From positions 1 through 64,000 of the forward strand of contig JAFGFT010000008.1 in the NCBI GenBank assembly GCA_016930935.1: a DNA stretch of 64,000 nucleotides, read 5' to 3'. A model generated the notes under the pieces. It made no database searches and was not told the origin of the DNA. It was given only the letters and a program-made list of their open reading frames with translations. The position numbers and the translations under genes are program-made. This document shows, one piece after another, positions 17,026-25,767 of this stretch (positions are counted from its first letter, which is position 1; each line of letters starts with the position of its first letter). Source of the DNA: Dehalococcoidia bacterium (GTDB taxonomy: Bacteria; Chloroflexota; Dehalococcoidia; GIF9; AB-539-J10).

Positions 17026-17658
17026 ATGACGAGGGGTGGTGCAAATAGTACACGGGACAGGGTTCTCTCCTTTACCAGGTCGTTCATCGCTGAGAAGGGC
17101 TATTCACCTTCGGTGAGCGACATCGTGGATGGCTGTCATTTAAGCTCTCCGAATCTCGCTCAGTACCACCTGAATGTATTGGAACGTGAGGGAGTGTTGC
17201 GCCGGGAGCCCGGCGTGTTTCGGAGCATTCAGATTGTACAAAGTAACAACTTTGAAGTTCCCCTGCTGGGCACGATTGCCGCAGGTTCTCCGATACCCGT
17301 GCCCGAATCGGATAACTGGGTTGCGAATGCCGAAGAGATGGTCGGCCTGACACGTGAGCTTGTGGGTGATGCGGAAAACCTGTTTGCGTTGCGTGTGAAG
17401 GGAAGGTCGATGATAGACGCCTGCATCATGGATGGCGACATCGTCATCATGGAGGCGACACAGACGACCCATGACGGAGACATGGTGGCGGTCTGGCTCA
17501 AGGACGAACATGAGGTCACCCTCAAGCGTATCTACAGGGAGAGTGGGCATATCAGGTTGCAGCCTGCGAACCGCCAGATGGAGCCTCTCTATGTGGACCC
17601 TGCAAACGTAGAGATCCAGGGTAGAGTGGTGGCGGTGATACGAAAACTGGCGCGCTGA
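17026..17658 (+). CDS. lexA: LexA-type SOS repressor
   Basis: A 210-residue repressor: N-terminal winged helix (about 1-70) and C-terminal S24 self-cleaving protease domain (about 78-210). The cleavage site is Ala86-Gly87 in GTIAAGSPIP; the catalytic Ser128 is in KGRSMIDA and Lys167 in VTLKRIY. RecA-stimulated cleavage would derepress its targets. The HTH (SDIVDGCHLSSPNLAQYHLN) differs from that of standard LexA, in line with the unusual operator upstream. The start at 17026 is preferred because GTGGAGGTG sits at good spacing. It leads an operon with the ImuB-like gene 24 bases downstream. Confidence 0.88.
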   Translation: MTRGGANSTRDRVLSFTRSFIAEKGYSPSVSDIVDGCHLSSPNLAQYHLNVLEREGVLRREPGVFRSIQIVQSNNFEVPLLGTIAAGSPIPVPESDNWVANAEEMVGLTRELVGDAENLFALRVKGRSMIDACIMDGDIVIMEATQTTHDGDMVAVWLKDEHEVTLKRIYRESGHIRLQPANRQMEPLYVDPANVEIQGRVVAVIRKLAR

Positions 17659-17682
17659 GCGCTCCTCAACGGAGTTCATTCG

Positions 17683-18873
17683 ATGCACATCGCATGTCTT
17701 CACCTGCCGCACTTTGCCGTCCAGGTTGAGAGGAAAGGACATCCTGCGCTTCGTGGGAAGCCCCTCATCATCGGTCGCTACCGTCATGACATGGGGTATG
17801 TTTCTGATGTCTCAGAGGAAGCCGCAGCCTGCGGAATAGCGCCGGACATGCCCCTGCGGCAGGCGTATTCCCTCTGTCCTGATGGTGTGTTCCTGCCCTA
17901 CAGTGAAGACACGTGTGGGGAAGCCTTCTCCCTCGTGCTCCTGCAGGTGGCACAGATGTGTCCAATCGTAGAGCCGTATGCACCATCGCACATCTTCATG
18001 AATCTCCGGTACGAGGCGGATGAGGTCAGGTTTGTTGAAGAGGTGACGGCTGCAGTGGAGAGGGAATCCGGGTGCTCCGTCTCATGTGGTATGGGGTCCG
18101 CACGGTTCGTGGCGCGTATCGCTTCTGAAGAGGCGGACCTGCACCGGATAGTGGTTGTTCCTGACGGAGAGGAGCAGGCGTTTCTCCGGGAACTGCCGCT
18201 GGAGAGTCTTCCCGTCTCGTCAGGGACGATCCGAAGGTTACGTTTGTTTGGTATATCACGTGTAGGAGAGTTGCTTTCCTTGCCGCGTGCTGCGGTTGAG
18301 TGCCAGTTCGGGAAAGAGGGACAGAAGCTCTACGAGCTTGCGCGTGGTCTCGATGACTCGCGGATAGGGCAGTGGGAGAAAGAGAGTGAGTGTGTCCGCG
18401 GGAGATGTTTCGATGTGCCTGTTGAGGATAGTGGTCAGTTGTGTGAATCGATAGAGGAATTGCTTGAATCGCTGTGTTTCGACCTGAAGGCGCGGTGGCA
18501 GTGCTGCCGGACCCTGGTGCTCACGCTGTCTTTTGAAGAGGGGGACGTAGCGCAGAAGGAGTTGCATTTCAAAGAACCGACCGCGTCACAGCGACTGATG
18601 GCACAGCGGCTTGTGAGCTATATCACCCGCTCTGTAGAAGTAGCACCGGTCAATGAGTTGAGCCTTGTAGCCAGCGACCTTTGCGCGGAATCTGGAACGC
18701 AGATGTCGTTTCTCGATGGGCCCCGGCGGTCAGATGAGGGATTCGCGAAGGCCATTGAGGTTCTGCAGCAGAGGTATGGGAGAGGCGTGATGAGAAAAGT
18801 GGTGGCACGCAGGAACGGCAGACTGCCGGAGGAGCGGTTCTCTCTCACTGCGTGTGAGGTGGATGAAAAGTGA
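17683..18873 (+). CDS. imuB: ImuB-like, catalytically inactive Y-family polymerase
   Basis: A 396-residue Y-family DNA polymerase homologue. The catalytic acids are missing: the N-terminal strand reads HIACLHLPHF instead of the usual D-containing block, and the S[L/I]DE palm motif is replaced by APSH at residues 100-103 (VEPYAPSHIFMNL). The DRIVAS-like and HhH regions (GTIRRLRLFGISRVGELLSL) remain. QMSFL at 340-344 resembles a beta-clamp-binding motif. These traits match ImuB, a scaffold recruiting DnaE2 to the clamp in the SOS mutasome. It is cotranscribed with lexA and overlaps the next gene by four bases (GTGA). Confidence 0.85.
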   Translation: MHIACLHLPHFAVQVERKGHPALRGKPLIIGRYRHDMGYVSDVSEEAAACGIAPDMPLRQAYSLCPDGVFLPYSEDTCGEAFSLVLLQVAQMCPIVEPYAPSHIFMNLRYEADEVRFVEEVTAAVERESGCSVSCGMGSARFVARIASEEADLHRIVVVPDGEEQAFLRELPLESLPVSSGTIRRLRLFGISRVGELLSLPRAAVECQFGKEGQKLYELARGLDDSRIGQWEKESECVRGRCFDVPVEDSGQLCESIEELLESLCFDLKARWQCCRTLVLTLSFEEGDVAQKELHFKEPTASQRLMAQRLVSYITRSVEVAPVNELSLVASDLCAESGTQMSFLDGPRRSDEGFAKAIEVLQQRYGRGVMRKVVARRNGRLPEERFSLTACEVDEK

Positions 18874-19121
18874 ACAAACTCGAGTGGCAGGCGCAGGAGA
18901 TAGAAGTGACGGAATCGGACGACTGTGAGCCGGTTGCGGTCATGTTCGGTGGTAGGAAAAGAGTCGAGTGCATCATGAGCCGCTGGCGGATAAGCCAGGA
19001 GTGGTGGAAGCAACCGGTAGAGAGGGATTACTTCAGCGTGCGACTTGAGGACGGGATTATCTGCGAGGTGTTCAGGGACCTCGCCACTGGTGGCTGGCAA
19101 CTCCAGCGGGTATATGACTAG
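18870..19121 (+). CDS. DUF6504-like small protein of the mutasome operon
   Basis: An 83-residue protein with GTG start overlapping the imuB stop. The pattern PVAVMFGGRKRVECIMSRWR, then WWKQPVERDYFSVRLEDG and a closing YD after FRDLATGGWQLQRV matches the DUF6504-type small proteins encoded beside imuB and dnaE2 in several bacteria. No enzymatic residues are apparent. The tight coupling suggests that it is a partner of ImuB or DnaE2. Confidence 0.7.
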   Translation: MNKLEWQAQEIEVTESDDCEPVAVMFGGRKRVECIMSRWRISQEWWKQPVERDYFSVRLEDGIICEVFRDLATGGWQLQRVYD

Positions 19122-19206
19122 GAACGGTTTTTGGTCCGCGGGAGTCTATATGAGGCGGAGTGTGGCAGGAGTCGAGTGGTGGTTCTCCTCACGCATGGAG
19201 GGGCCG

Positions 19207-19662
19207 CTAGTCATCGTTGCTGCTGTGCCTCCGTATCTCGTCTACTACGATGCAAGTGCACAGGACGAGCAGCGTTGCGAGGATGATTTGCCCGAAATAG
19301 AGGGGGTAGAGGAAGGTCTCGGCAACGCCGCCTCCAAAGGTTCTCTCAAAGAGCGGGCCATAGACCATGTATCCCAAGAACGTGAGAAGGAAGAAGGCGA
19401 TCGGAGTGTAGAGCACGGGCTTCACCGATACCGAGTGGATGATTCGCTTGCTCTTTCTCTCTGCAGCATCGTAGATGATGTCATTCACGCTCACCTCTAT
19501 GAACGTTGCTATCCGTTTGAGCATATCGATGTCGGGGAATGCCTTGCCTGTTTCCCAGTTCGAGACTGCCTGTCGGGTGACATGCAGTTCAGTGGCCATG
19601 TCTTCTTGGGACAGCCCGTGTCTCTTGCGGAAGTGTTGGATGTTTTTGCCGACTGTGTTCAT
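19207..19662 (-). CDS. XRE-family regulator with C-terminal membrane helices
   Basis: A 151-residue protein: HTH_3/XRE domain (about 6-62: NIQHFRKRHGLSQEDMATELHVTRQAVSNWETG) followed by two hydrophobic segments (about 85-103 and 117-140) and a short polar tail. The start at 19662 has GGAG upstream. XRE proteins fused to membrane helices usually sense an envelope or ligand signal. It is divergent from dnaE2 and separates it from the lexA-imuB part of the cassette, so it may regulate dnaE2; this is inference. Confidence 0.8.
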   Translation of the reverse strand: MNTVGKNIQHFRKRHGLSQEDMATELHVTRQAVSNWETGKAFPDIDMLKRIATFIEVSVNDIIYDAAERKSKRIIHSVSVKPVLYTPIAFFLLTFLGYMVYGPLFERTFGGGVAETFLYPLYFGQIILATLLVLCTCIVVDEIRRHSSNDD

Positions 19663-19778
19663 GTGCTGACTCCTTCTCGAAACCATAGCAGAAATCGCCG
19701 GGGCAATGTCGCAATGTTTGTGTGCGTCACGAAGGCAGCTCGGCTTTACGTTCGTACATATGCTGCAGGCAGGGCGCC

Positions 19779-22700
19779 ATGACGAGTTACGTGGAACTTC
19801 ACTGTCACTCGGCGTTCTCCCTCCTGGACGGTGCCTCACTACCTGAGGAACTGGCGAGCCGCGCTGCCGAATTGGACATGCCTGCACTCGCGCTTACCGA
19901 CCACGACGGCCTCTATGGCGCGGTTCGTTTCTACAATGCGTGCAAACAGGAGGGTATCAAGCCTGTTATCGGCGCGGAGATGACACGTGAGGACGGCTCA
20001 CATCTCACTCTCATTGCGCTGGATGCGGTGGGATACTCGAACCTGTGCCGGATGATAACGAAGTCGCAACTTTCCGGTCCCAGGGGCCATCCCGTGTTGT
20101 CATGGGAGACACTGGCGACTCATTCGTCAGGGTTGCTGTGTCTATCGGGCTGTGGCAGAGGTGAGATTTCGCAGCTCGCCAGGAGTGGTGCGCGTGTGGG
20201 TGCGCGGAAGGTTGCGTCCCGCTACATCGAACTCTTCGGCAGTGACCGGTTCTACATGGAGTTACAGAACAACATGTATCCCGGAGACGCAGGTCTCTGC
20301 GCCGTCCTTGTGGAACTGGCGCATGAGTGTGGTATCGGCTACGTGGCGACCAACAATGTGCACTACGCGAGGAAGGCGTCACACCGCCTTCATGACGTGC
20401 TGACCTGCATCAGGAACCACAGCACGCTTGAGGAATGTGCTGAACTTAGATTGAACGCCGAGTTCTATCTGAAGTCTCAGCCGGAAATGGCCCTGTTGTT
20501 CAGGGACTACCCTGCGGCGTTGCAGGCTGCTGGTGAGCTGGCGGAGCGGTGTAATGTGACGCTTGAGTTCTCAGACTACCGTTTTCCCGTCTTTTCCGTG
20601 CCTGAGGGGGAGAGTGTGAGGAGCTACCTTGCTTCTGTCGTGTGGCGCAATGCGAGGAGGCGGTATGAAGAGATTACTTCTGAGGTGCAGAGCCGGGTTA
20701 CTGAAGAGTTGGCCCTCATAGAGAAACTGGACCTGTCCGGTTACTTCCTCATCGTCTGGGACATCATGGAATATGCGAGGCACCACGGCATTCCGGCCCA
20801 GGGGCGTGGCTCGGCGGCGAATTCAATCATCGCCTATATCCTGGGCATCACGAAGGTCGACCCCATCAGGAACCGTCTCTTCCTTGGCCGGTTCCTCAAT
20901 GAGCAGATGGCCTCTATCCCGGATATAGACATCGACGTGTCTACCTCACACAGAGAGGAACTCATCCAGTACGTGTATGGCAGATATGGCGAGGAATATT
21001 CGGCAATGGTGTGTACGTACGTGACATTCCAGTCACGGAATACCATTCGGGAGGTTGGCAAGGTGTTGGGTATGCCGGTCCATGTGATTGACCGCCTGGC
21101 GAGGTCTGTCTCGTGGTCAGGATATGGCGCCGGGGGCTTGCGGAAGGAACTCTCCTGTGTCGAGGAGTTCAAGGCGTATTTCGAGCAGGTGCCGTGGCGG
21201 GATTTCGTGACTATCTGTGGGCAACTGGAGGATTTTCCAAGGCATGTTTCCATTCACAATGGAGGGATGCTCATCTCATCGTGTCCGTTGAGCGACATCG
21301 TGCCGCTTGAAAGAGCGGCCATGCCCGGCAGAATCGTCTGTCAGTGGGACAAGGACGGGGTTGCAGATGCAGGGTTGATAAAGATAGACCTCCTTGGGCT
21401 GCGGATGCTCTCTCTTCTCGATGAAGCGCGCGTACTGGTGGAACGTGAACATGGCGTTGTGCTGGACCTGGACGCGCTGCCGCAGGACGATGCCGGCGTG
21501 TACGACATGATAGGCCGGTGCGACACCATCGGAGTCTTCCAGATTGAGAGCAGGGCTCAGATGCAGACGCTTCCCCGCACAAGGCCTCGCTCCATCGATG
21601 ACCTCACGGTGGAGGTATCCCTCGTGAGGCCCGGACCTATCCAGGGGAACATGGTGCATCCTTACATAAGACGGCGCAACGGACTGGAGAAGGTCACGTA
21701 TCTTCATCCCAGGCTGGAGCCGATACTGTCCGAAACGCTGGGCGTTATCCTCTTTCAGGAGCAGGTTATCCAAGCGGCTATCGCGATAGCGAATTTCACT
21801 CCGGGAGAAGCCGACCAGCTGAGACGGGCGATGAGCCGGAAGCGCTCGAATGATGCCATCGAGCGAATGAGAGAACGCTTCATGCAGGGAGCGGTGGCGA
21901 ATGGCGTGGGGGCGGAATGTGCTGAGCGCGTGTTCGCGGCGCTGGGGGGATTTGCGCAGTATGGTTTCTGCAAGAGTCATGCGGCCGGCTTCGCTCTTAT
22001 CTGCTACCAGTCCGCATGGCTCAAACTTCACTACCCTCTTGAGTTCTATTGCGCTCTGCTGAATAACCAGCCGATGGGATTCTATTCCGCGGAGGTGGTG
22101 GTCCATGACGCACAGCGCCACGGCGTTCGTATCCTGGCAGTGGATGCGAATCTGAGTGAGACCGCCTGCTCTATCGAGAACGGATGTATCCGTCTCGGGT
22201 TGGGCTATGTGAAGAAGGTTGGTGCGAGGGTTGTTGAGAAGGTGCTGGACAGTCGGCGCGACGGACCATTTCTGTCACTTGAGGATTTCTATTTCAGAAC
22301 GGAACTCGAGAGTACGACGGTTGAGAATCTCATCCTCTCGGGTGCTTTCGATTTCTGTGGAGAGCCGAGGCGCAATCTCCTGTGGCAGCTTGGAACGCTA
22401 GAGAAGCGCGGTCCCCGCGAGCTTCCCCTCGAATCGGGTGGGACGGTTGTGTCGCTCCCTCAGATGAGCCCCCTTGAGGAGATGCGTTGTGACTATAACG
22501 TGCAGGAGATGTCAACAACCCATCACCCGATGGGAGTGCTGAGAGGGAAGCTGGAGGGGAAAGACCTTGTGAAGAGTTCCGACCTTGCTGTGCTTGGAGA
22601 CGGCGTGAGGGTGCGGTTGGCGGGCTACGTTATCATGAAACAACGGCCTCCCACCGCGAAGGGCTTCGCCTTCATCACGATGGAGGATGAAGAGGGAATG

Positions 22701-22910
22701 ATCAATGTCGTAATTCGCCCTGATGTGTATGAACGATACCGGCAGGTATGTATCTTTAATCCGGTGCTGATAGTTGAGGGGACGGTGCAGAAGAAAGATG
22801 GCACGTTGAATGTGAGGGCGGAATCAATCCATCCTGTGGTGCTGGGCAACGAAGAGTCACTTCCAAAACGAAGCAGGGCACACAGGAAGCCGCTCTCACA
22901 GACCAGTTGA
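19779..22910 (+). CDS. dnaE2: DnaE2-type error-prone DNA polymerase III alpha subunit
   Basis: A 1043-residue family C polymerase. The N-terminal PHP domain has HCHSAFSLLDG and TDHDGLYG. Palm catalytic acids are in PDIDID (residues 381-386) and IDLLGL (Asp537), with GRGSAANS in the nucleotide-binding region. The C-terminus ends soon after an OB domain (VRLAGYVIMKQRPPTAKGFAF), and length fits DnaE2 rather than the longer replicative DnaE1 with its tau-binding region. With ImuB it would perform translesion synthesis during the SOS response. The start at 19779 gives the conserved SYVELHCHS N-terminus. A main replicative alpha subunit must lie elsewhere. Confidence 0.85.
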   Translation: MTSYVELHCHSAFSLLDGASLPEELASRAAELDMPALALTDHDGLYGAVRFYNACKQEGIKPVIGAEMTREDGSHLTLIALDAVGYSNLCRMITKSQLSGPRGHPVLSWETLATHSSGLLCLSGCGRGEISQLARSGARVGARKVASRYIELFGSDRFYMELQNNMYPGDAGLCAVLVELAHECGIGYVATNNVHYARKASHRLHDVLTCIRNHSTLEECAELRLNAEFYLKSQPEMALLFRDYPAALQAAGELAERCNVTLEFSDYRFPVFSVPEGESVRSYLASVVWRNARRRYEEITSEVQSRVTEELALIEKLDLSGYFLIVWDIMEYARHHGIPAQGRGSAANSIIAYILGITKVDPIRNRLFLGRFLNEQMASIPDIDIDVSTSHREELIQYVYGRYGEEYSAMVCTYVTFQSRNTIREVGKVLGMPVHVIDRLARSVSWSGYGAGGLRKELSCVEEFKAYFEQVPWRDFVTICGQLEDFPRHVSIHNGGMLISSCPLSDIVPLERAAMPGRIVCQWDKDGVADAGLIKIDLLGLRMLSLLDEARVLVEREHGVVLDLDALPQDDAGVYDMIGRCDTIGVFQIESRAQMQTLPRTRPRSIDDLTVEVSLVRPGPIQGNMVHPYIRRRNGLEKVTYLHPRLEPILSETLGVILFQEQVIQAAIAIANFTPGEADQLRRAMSRKRSNDAIERMRERFMQGAVANGVGAECAERVFAALGGFAQYGFCKSHAAGFALICYQSAWLKLHYPLEFYCALLNNQPMGFYSAEVVVHDAQRHGVRILAVDANLSETACSIENGCIRLGLGYVKKVGARVVEKVLDSRRDGPFLSLEDFYFRTELESTTVENLILSGAFDFCGEPRRNLLWQLGTLEKRGPRELPLESGGTVVSLPQMSPLEEMRCDYNVQEMSTTHHPMGVLRGKLEGKDLVKSSDLAVLGDGVRVRLAGYVIMKQRPPTAKGFAFITMEDEEGMINVVIRPDVYERYRQVCIFNPVLIVEGTVQKKDGTLNVRAESIHPVVLGNEESLPKRSRAHRKPLSQTS

Positions 22911-22994
22911 CAGTGCGAACGCTTCGTTCTAGTGTGAGGGACAGTCTGGACGGAGTTGTCTGCCGTCCCAAAGCTGACTGGAGGGGGCTTCGCC

Positions 22995-23408
22995 ATGGCA
23001 GAACCTGCACCATCATCGGACGACCGAACCACGATCGGAGATCTGAAACGGCTCATCCAGGAGTTCGTCGATGAACGTGACTGGGGCAAGTACCACAATT
23101 CCAAAGACATCGCCATCGCGATAAACGTGGAGGCGGGAGAACTCCTCGAGCTGTTCGAATGGGTGCGTGAGGCGGATATCCCTGACCTGCTTGAGGACAC
23201 TGAGAAGCGTCGACGGGTGGGCGAGGAGATGGCGGATGTGGTGATGCTCTGCCTGAATTTCGCGTCCGTCGCGGGTTTCGATGTGGCGGAGACGGTCGGC
23301 CGAAAAATGGCCAGGAACAAGGCGAAGTATCCCGTTGAACTCGTCAAGGGGAACTACCGTAAGTACACGGAACTGCGGTCACACAAGGCTGCACCTGACC
23401 ACATCTGA
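22995..23408 (+). CDS. MazG-like nucleotide pyrophosphohydrolase (dCTPase type)
   Basis: A 137-residue all-alpha NTP pyrophosphatase. Metal-binding acids appear as EAGELLELFEW and EEMADVVMLCL, the ExxE and ExxD motifs of MazG/RS21-C6 proteins. It would hydrolyse (d)NTPs, perhaps modified ones, to monophosphates and pyrophosphate. It lies 84 bases after dnaE2 on the same strand; nucleotide-pool cleaning would complement an error-prone polymerase. The start at 22995 follows GGAGGGGG. Confidence 0.85.
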   Translation: MAEPAPSSDDRTTIGDLKRLIQEFVDERDWGKYHNSKDIAIAINVEAGELLELFEWVREADIPDLLEDTEKRRRVGEEMADVVMLCLNFASVAGFDVAETVGRKMARNKAKYPVELVKGNYRKYTELRSHKAAPDHI

Positions 23409-23415
23409 TAACGAA

Positions 23416-23443
23416 GCGGTGCCACCCCGGAGGGCGGCACCGC
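23416..23443. terminator. Hairpin terminator after MazG-like gene
   Basis: Arms GCGGTGCC and GGCACCGC, with an inner CCC/GGG pair around a CGGA loop, between two convergent genes. Confidence 0.7.
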
Positions 23444-23476
23444 CTGACTTCCAATCATCTATCCGGTCTGGAGTGA

Positions 23477-24658
23477 CTACATCTCGGAAGCGAGCTTGCC
23501 TTCATAGGCATGCTCGAAAAGTGTAATCATGCCGTCCTCGGTGACCTCTCTCGGGTTCCTGCGGCAATGGTTCGGACTCTTCAGCACGTTGCGCGCGAGC
23601 ATCTGAATCATGTCCTTCTCGACGTCCACAGACCTCAGAGACATCGGTAGGTCCAGGTCGAGGAGCAGTTTCTTGAATGCCACCGGAGCGAGGAACGCTG
23701 CATCTCGCAACGACAATCCGTCTATGTTCTCTCCGAGTACCTCGGCGATGTTTGCATGCTTCTCGAGTTGCGCAATCGCGTTGTACTCCATGACGTACGG
23801 GAGCGTAATTGCTATCGCATAGCCATGCGGGTAGTGCAGCTTCGTTGCCGGGTACACGAACGCGTAGCCGCACGCATGGCCGATAGTCGTGTCAGCGTTG
23901 CCCATCACGATGCCTGCGAGAAGTGATGCGAGGGCCATCCCCTCTCTCGCTTCCATGTCGCCGCCATTGCAGTATGCGGCGCGGAGGTACTTGTCGACGA
24001 GGCGCATCGATTCCAGTGCCAGCGCATCGGTCAGGGGATTCGCCTGCTTGGATTGATATCCCTCAATGGCATGGCACAGTGCGTCGATACCGGTGTTTGC
24101 AGTCACCGTGGCTGGCATTGACGAGGTGAGCGTCGGGTCCACGATGGCGACATCCGGGTAGAGCATGGAACTCACCAGCCCGACCTTCAGTTCGGGAGTG
24201 GCAAATACGGCGGTATCAGAGACTTCACTGCCTGTGCCTGCGGTTGTGGGGCAAAGCGCGAGTGGGGCAAGAGGATTGGTGAAACCATCCTTTATCCATC
24301 CCATGATGGTTCCCTGGTTCTTCAGAGAAACGGCGGCTGCCTTGGCGATGTCTATGGCGCTTCCGCCTCCGAGTCCGACGACACTGTCGAAACCACCTTC
24401 TCGTGCGAATGCAATGGCTTGCTCTCCTATCTCGACAGAAGGCTCCGCCTGCGCCTCATCCCATATCGTGGATGAAATGCCGCTCTCTTTGAGTACGGCC
24501 TGTATCTTGTCTGCCCACCCCGCCTCACGTATCGTGCGGTCGGTAATTATGACTGTCTTTGTGGCTCCTACCCCCTTCAGTTCGGTTCCGACCTGGTCGA
24601 TGGTCCCCGTGCCGAAGAGTATCTTCTTGGCTGTCCTGAATGGGAAGCTCGCGAACAT
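23477..24658 (-). CDS. Iron-containing alcohol dehydrogenase
   Basis: A 393-residue group III alcohol dehydrogenase. NAD-binding: GGGSAIDIAKAAAV and PTTAGTGSEVSD. The metal site includes His residues in CHAIEGYQSKQANP, NADTTIGHACGYAFVYPATK and HYPHGYAIA. It interconverts alcohols or hydroxy acids and aldehydes with NAD(P)H. The C-terminus (LLRNPREVTEDGMITLFEHAYEG-like) is typical. Substrate unknown. It is downstream of a small helical-protein gene with two hairpins between, so it is probably transcribed separately. Confidence 0.9.
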   Translation of the reverse strand: MFASFPFRTAKKILFGTGTIDQVGTELKGVGATKTVIITDRTIREAGWADKIQAVLKESGISSTIWDEAQAEPSVEIGEQAIAFAREGGFDSVVGLGGGSAIDIAKAAAVSLKNQGTIMGWIKDGFTNPLAPLALCPTTAGTGSEVSDTAVFATPELKVGLVSSMLYPDVAIVDPTLTSSMPATVTANTGIDALCHAIEGYQSKQANPLTDALALESMRLVDKYLRAAYCNGGDMEAREGMALASLLAGIVMGNADTTIGHACGYAFVYPATKLHYPHGYAIAITLPYVMEYNAIAQLEKHANIAEVLGENIDGLSLRDAAFLAPVAFKKLLLDLDLPMSLRSVDVEKDMIQMLARNVLKSPNHCRRNPREVTEDGMITLFEHAYEGKLASEM

Positions 24659-24790
24659 CTGTTTTCCCCCTGTACATAGTTGCGCAGCGACATGCGCATC
24701 CGGCCTGCCTCTGCTACAGGGACATTATACAGTGCCGTGTGGTGAAAATGTGAGAGGGTTCGTCCCTGCGAGGATGTCGATACCACTGCG

Positions 24791-24831
24791 TCTGACCTGA
24801 CGTTCGGTCAGACCACTCGTGGAGTGAGTGG
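24791..24831. terminator. Two adjacent hairpins
   Basis: TCTGACC/GGTCAGA (24791-24812, 8-nt loop) abuts CCACTC/GAGTGG (24813-24831, 7-nt loop). They sit just past the stop of the small gene at 24860, so tandem terminators are likely; a regulator-binding site is the alternative. Confidence 0.5.
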
Positions 24832-24859
24832 TGAGGGACACTAGCGATCCCTGAGATCG

Positions 24860-25132
24860 TCAGCTACTGTGGTCGGACTTGAAGTACTCTGACACCGTCT
24901 TTCCGAAATCTTCCGCCGCCGTCCCTGCCTGCCGGAACTTCTCCTTCACATCCTCGTCCTCGAACCTGTGGCCCAGGGTGGCGGCGGATTGTGCCGCCGC
25001 ATCTCCAAACTCCCTGGCCTTGGCCTTCAGTTCCGGGTCGCTGAATATCTCACTGATGGCCTGTCCGAATGCCGTGAACATCTGGCCGAGGCTTTCTCCC
25101 GCGCTGCGGTTGTTCTCACTGCTTTCGTCCAT
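24860..25132 (-). CDS. Small acidic helical protein of unknown function
   Basis: A 90-residue soluble, charged, largely alpha-helical protein. Two amphipathic segments resemble each other loosely (IFSDPELKAKAREFGDAAA and RFEDEDVKEKFRQAGTAAE), suggesting an internal duplication. No known motif. GGAGG precedes the ATG. It is followed by two hairpins and lies downstream of a universal stress protein gene on the same strand. Confidence 0.6.
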   Translation of the reverse strand: MDESSENNRSAGESLGQMFTAFGQAISEIFSDPELKAKAREFGDAAAQSAATLGHRFEDEDVKEKFRQAGTAAEDFGKTVSEYFKSDHSS

Positions 25133-25218
25133 ATGGCCCTCCTTCGTGGCTCAAACTCCCGTGACTGCGTCGACGGGCGCATCAGGACATGTCCCGCTGA
25201 AGCATCAGGAACGGGCGT

Positions 25219-25674
25219 CTATGTCTTCGTTTCTTTGGGGTTGACGGTGATGACGGGGATGCACGTGTGTCTAATGACGTGGTCCGCAACACTTCCAAAC
25301 ACGAGTCGCCCGATGTTCTTCCTTCCGTGTGTGGCGATTGCGATGAGGTCAATCTCGTTGGCTGTCGCATACTCGACTATCGTATTGCCTGGGCTTCCCT
25401 GTATGGTGACAGCCTCTGTAGCGATTCCTTGTTCTCTCAGTCTCTCCGCAAGCTGGTCAAGATACGTCTGTGACGTGAAGGCGAGTCGTCGCATCTCGTC
25501 TTCAACAACACTCTCCGCTCCCTGCGCGGACGCAGCAGCCAGCGCTGACGGCACGTTCACCACCTGGACCAACACGAGAGATGAAGAATAGCTCTGGGCG
25601 ATGCTCGTGGCGTAGGGAATCATCTGTTCCGCAAGGCTCGACCCATCCAGGCAAAGAAGAATCTTCTTGAACAC
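25219..25674 (-). CDS. Universal stress protein (UspA family)
   Basis: A 151-residue single-domain Usp starting with GTG. FKKILLCLDGSSLAEQMIPYA opens the fold, and ATP-type residues appear in ATHGRKNIGRLVFGSVADHVI and a closing CIPVITVNP. The GxxGxxxxGS pattern suggests ATP binding. It is one of three stress proteins in the window. Confidence 0.9.
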   Translation of the reverse strand: MFKKILLCLDGSSLAEQMIPYATSIAQSYSSSLVLVQVVNVPSALAAASAQGAESVVEDEMRRLAFTSQTYLDQLAERLREQGIATEAVTIQGSPGNTIVEYATANEIDLIAIATHGRKNIGRLVFGSVADHVIRHTCIPVITVNPKETKT

Positions 25675-25767
25675 TGTCTCACCCCCTCTGTCAATTCATC
25701 GATTGGCAGCCAGGTCCTGAATAGAATCACGCTACGCCAACATTGGCACTACGTCAACTTGCTCGTG

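Noticed and set aside
19045-19782. 245-codon frame on the + strand between imuB region and dnaE2
   Set aside because: It lies opposite the XRE gene, whose HTH is clear; the frame is a shadow of it.
19779-22910. Replicative DnaE1 assignment
   Set aside because: Length, short C-terminus and the imuB context fit DnaE2 better.
24791-24812. TetR-type operator interpretation of TCTGACC-N8-GGTCAGA
   Set aside because: No TetR gene adjoins; its location just past a stop codon and beside a second hairpin fits a terminator better.
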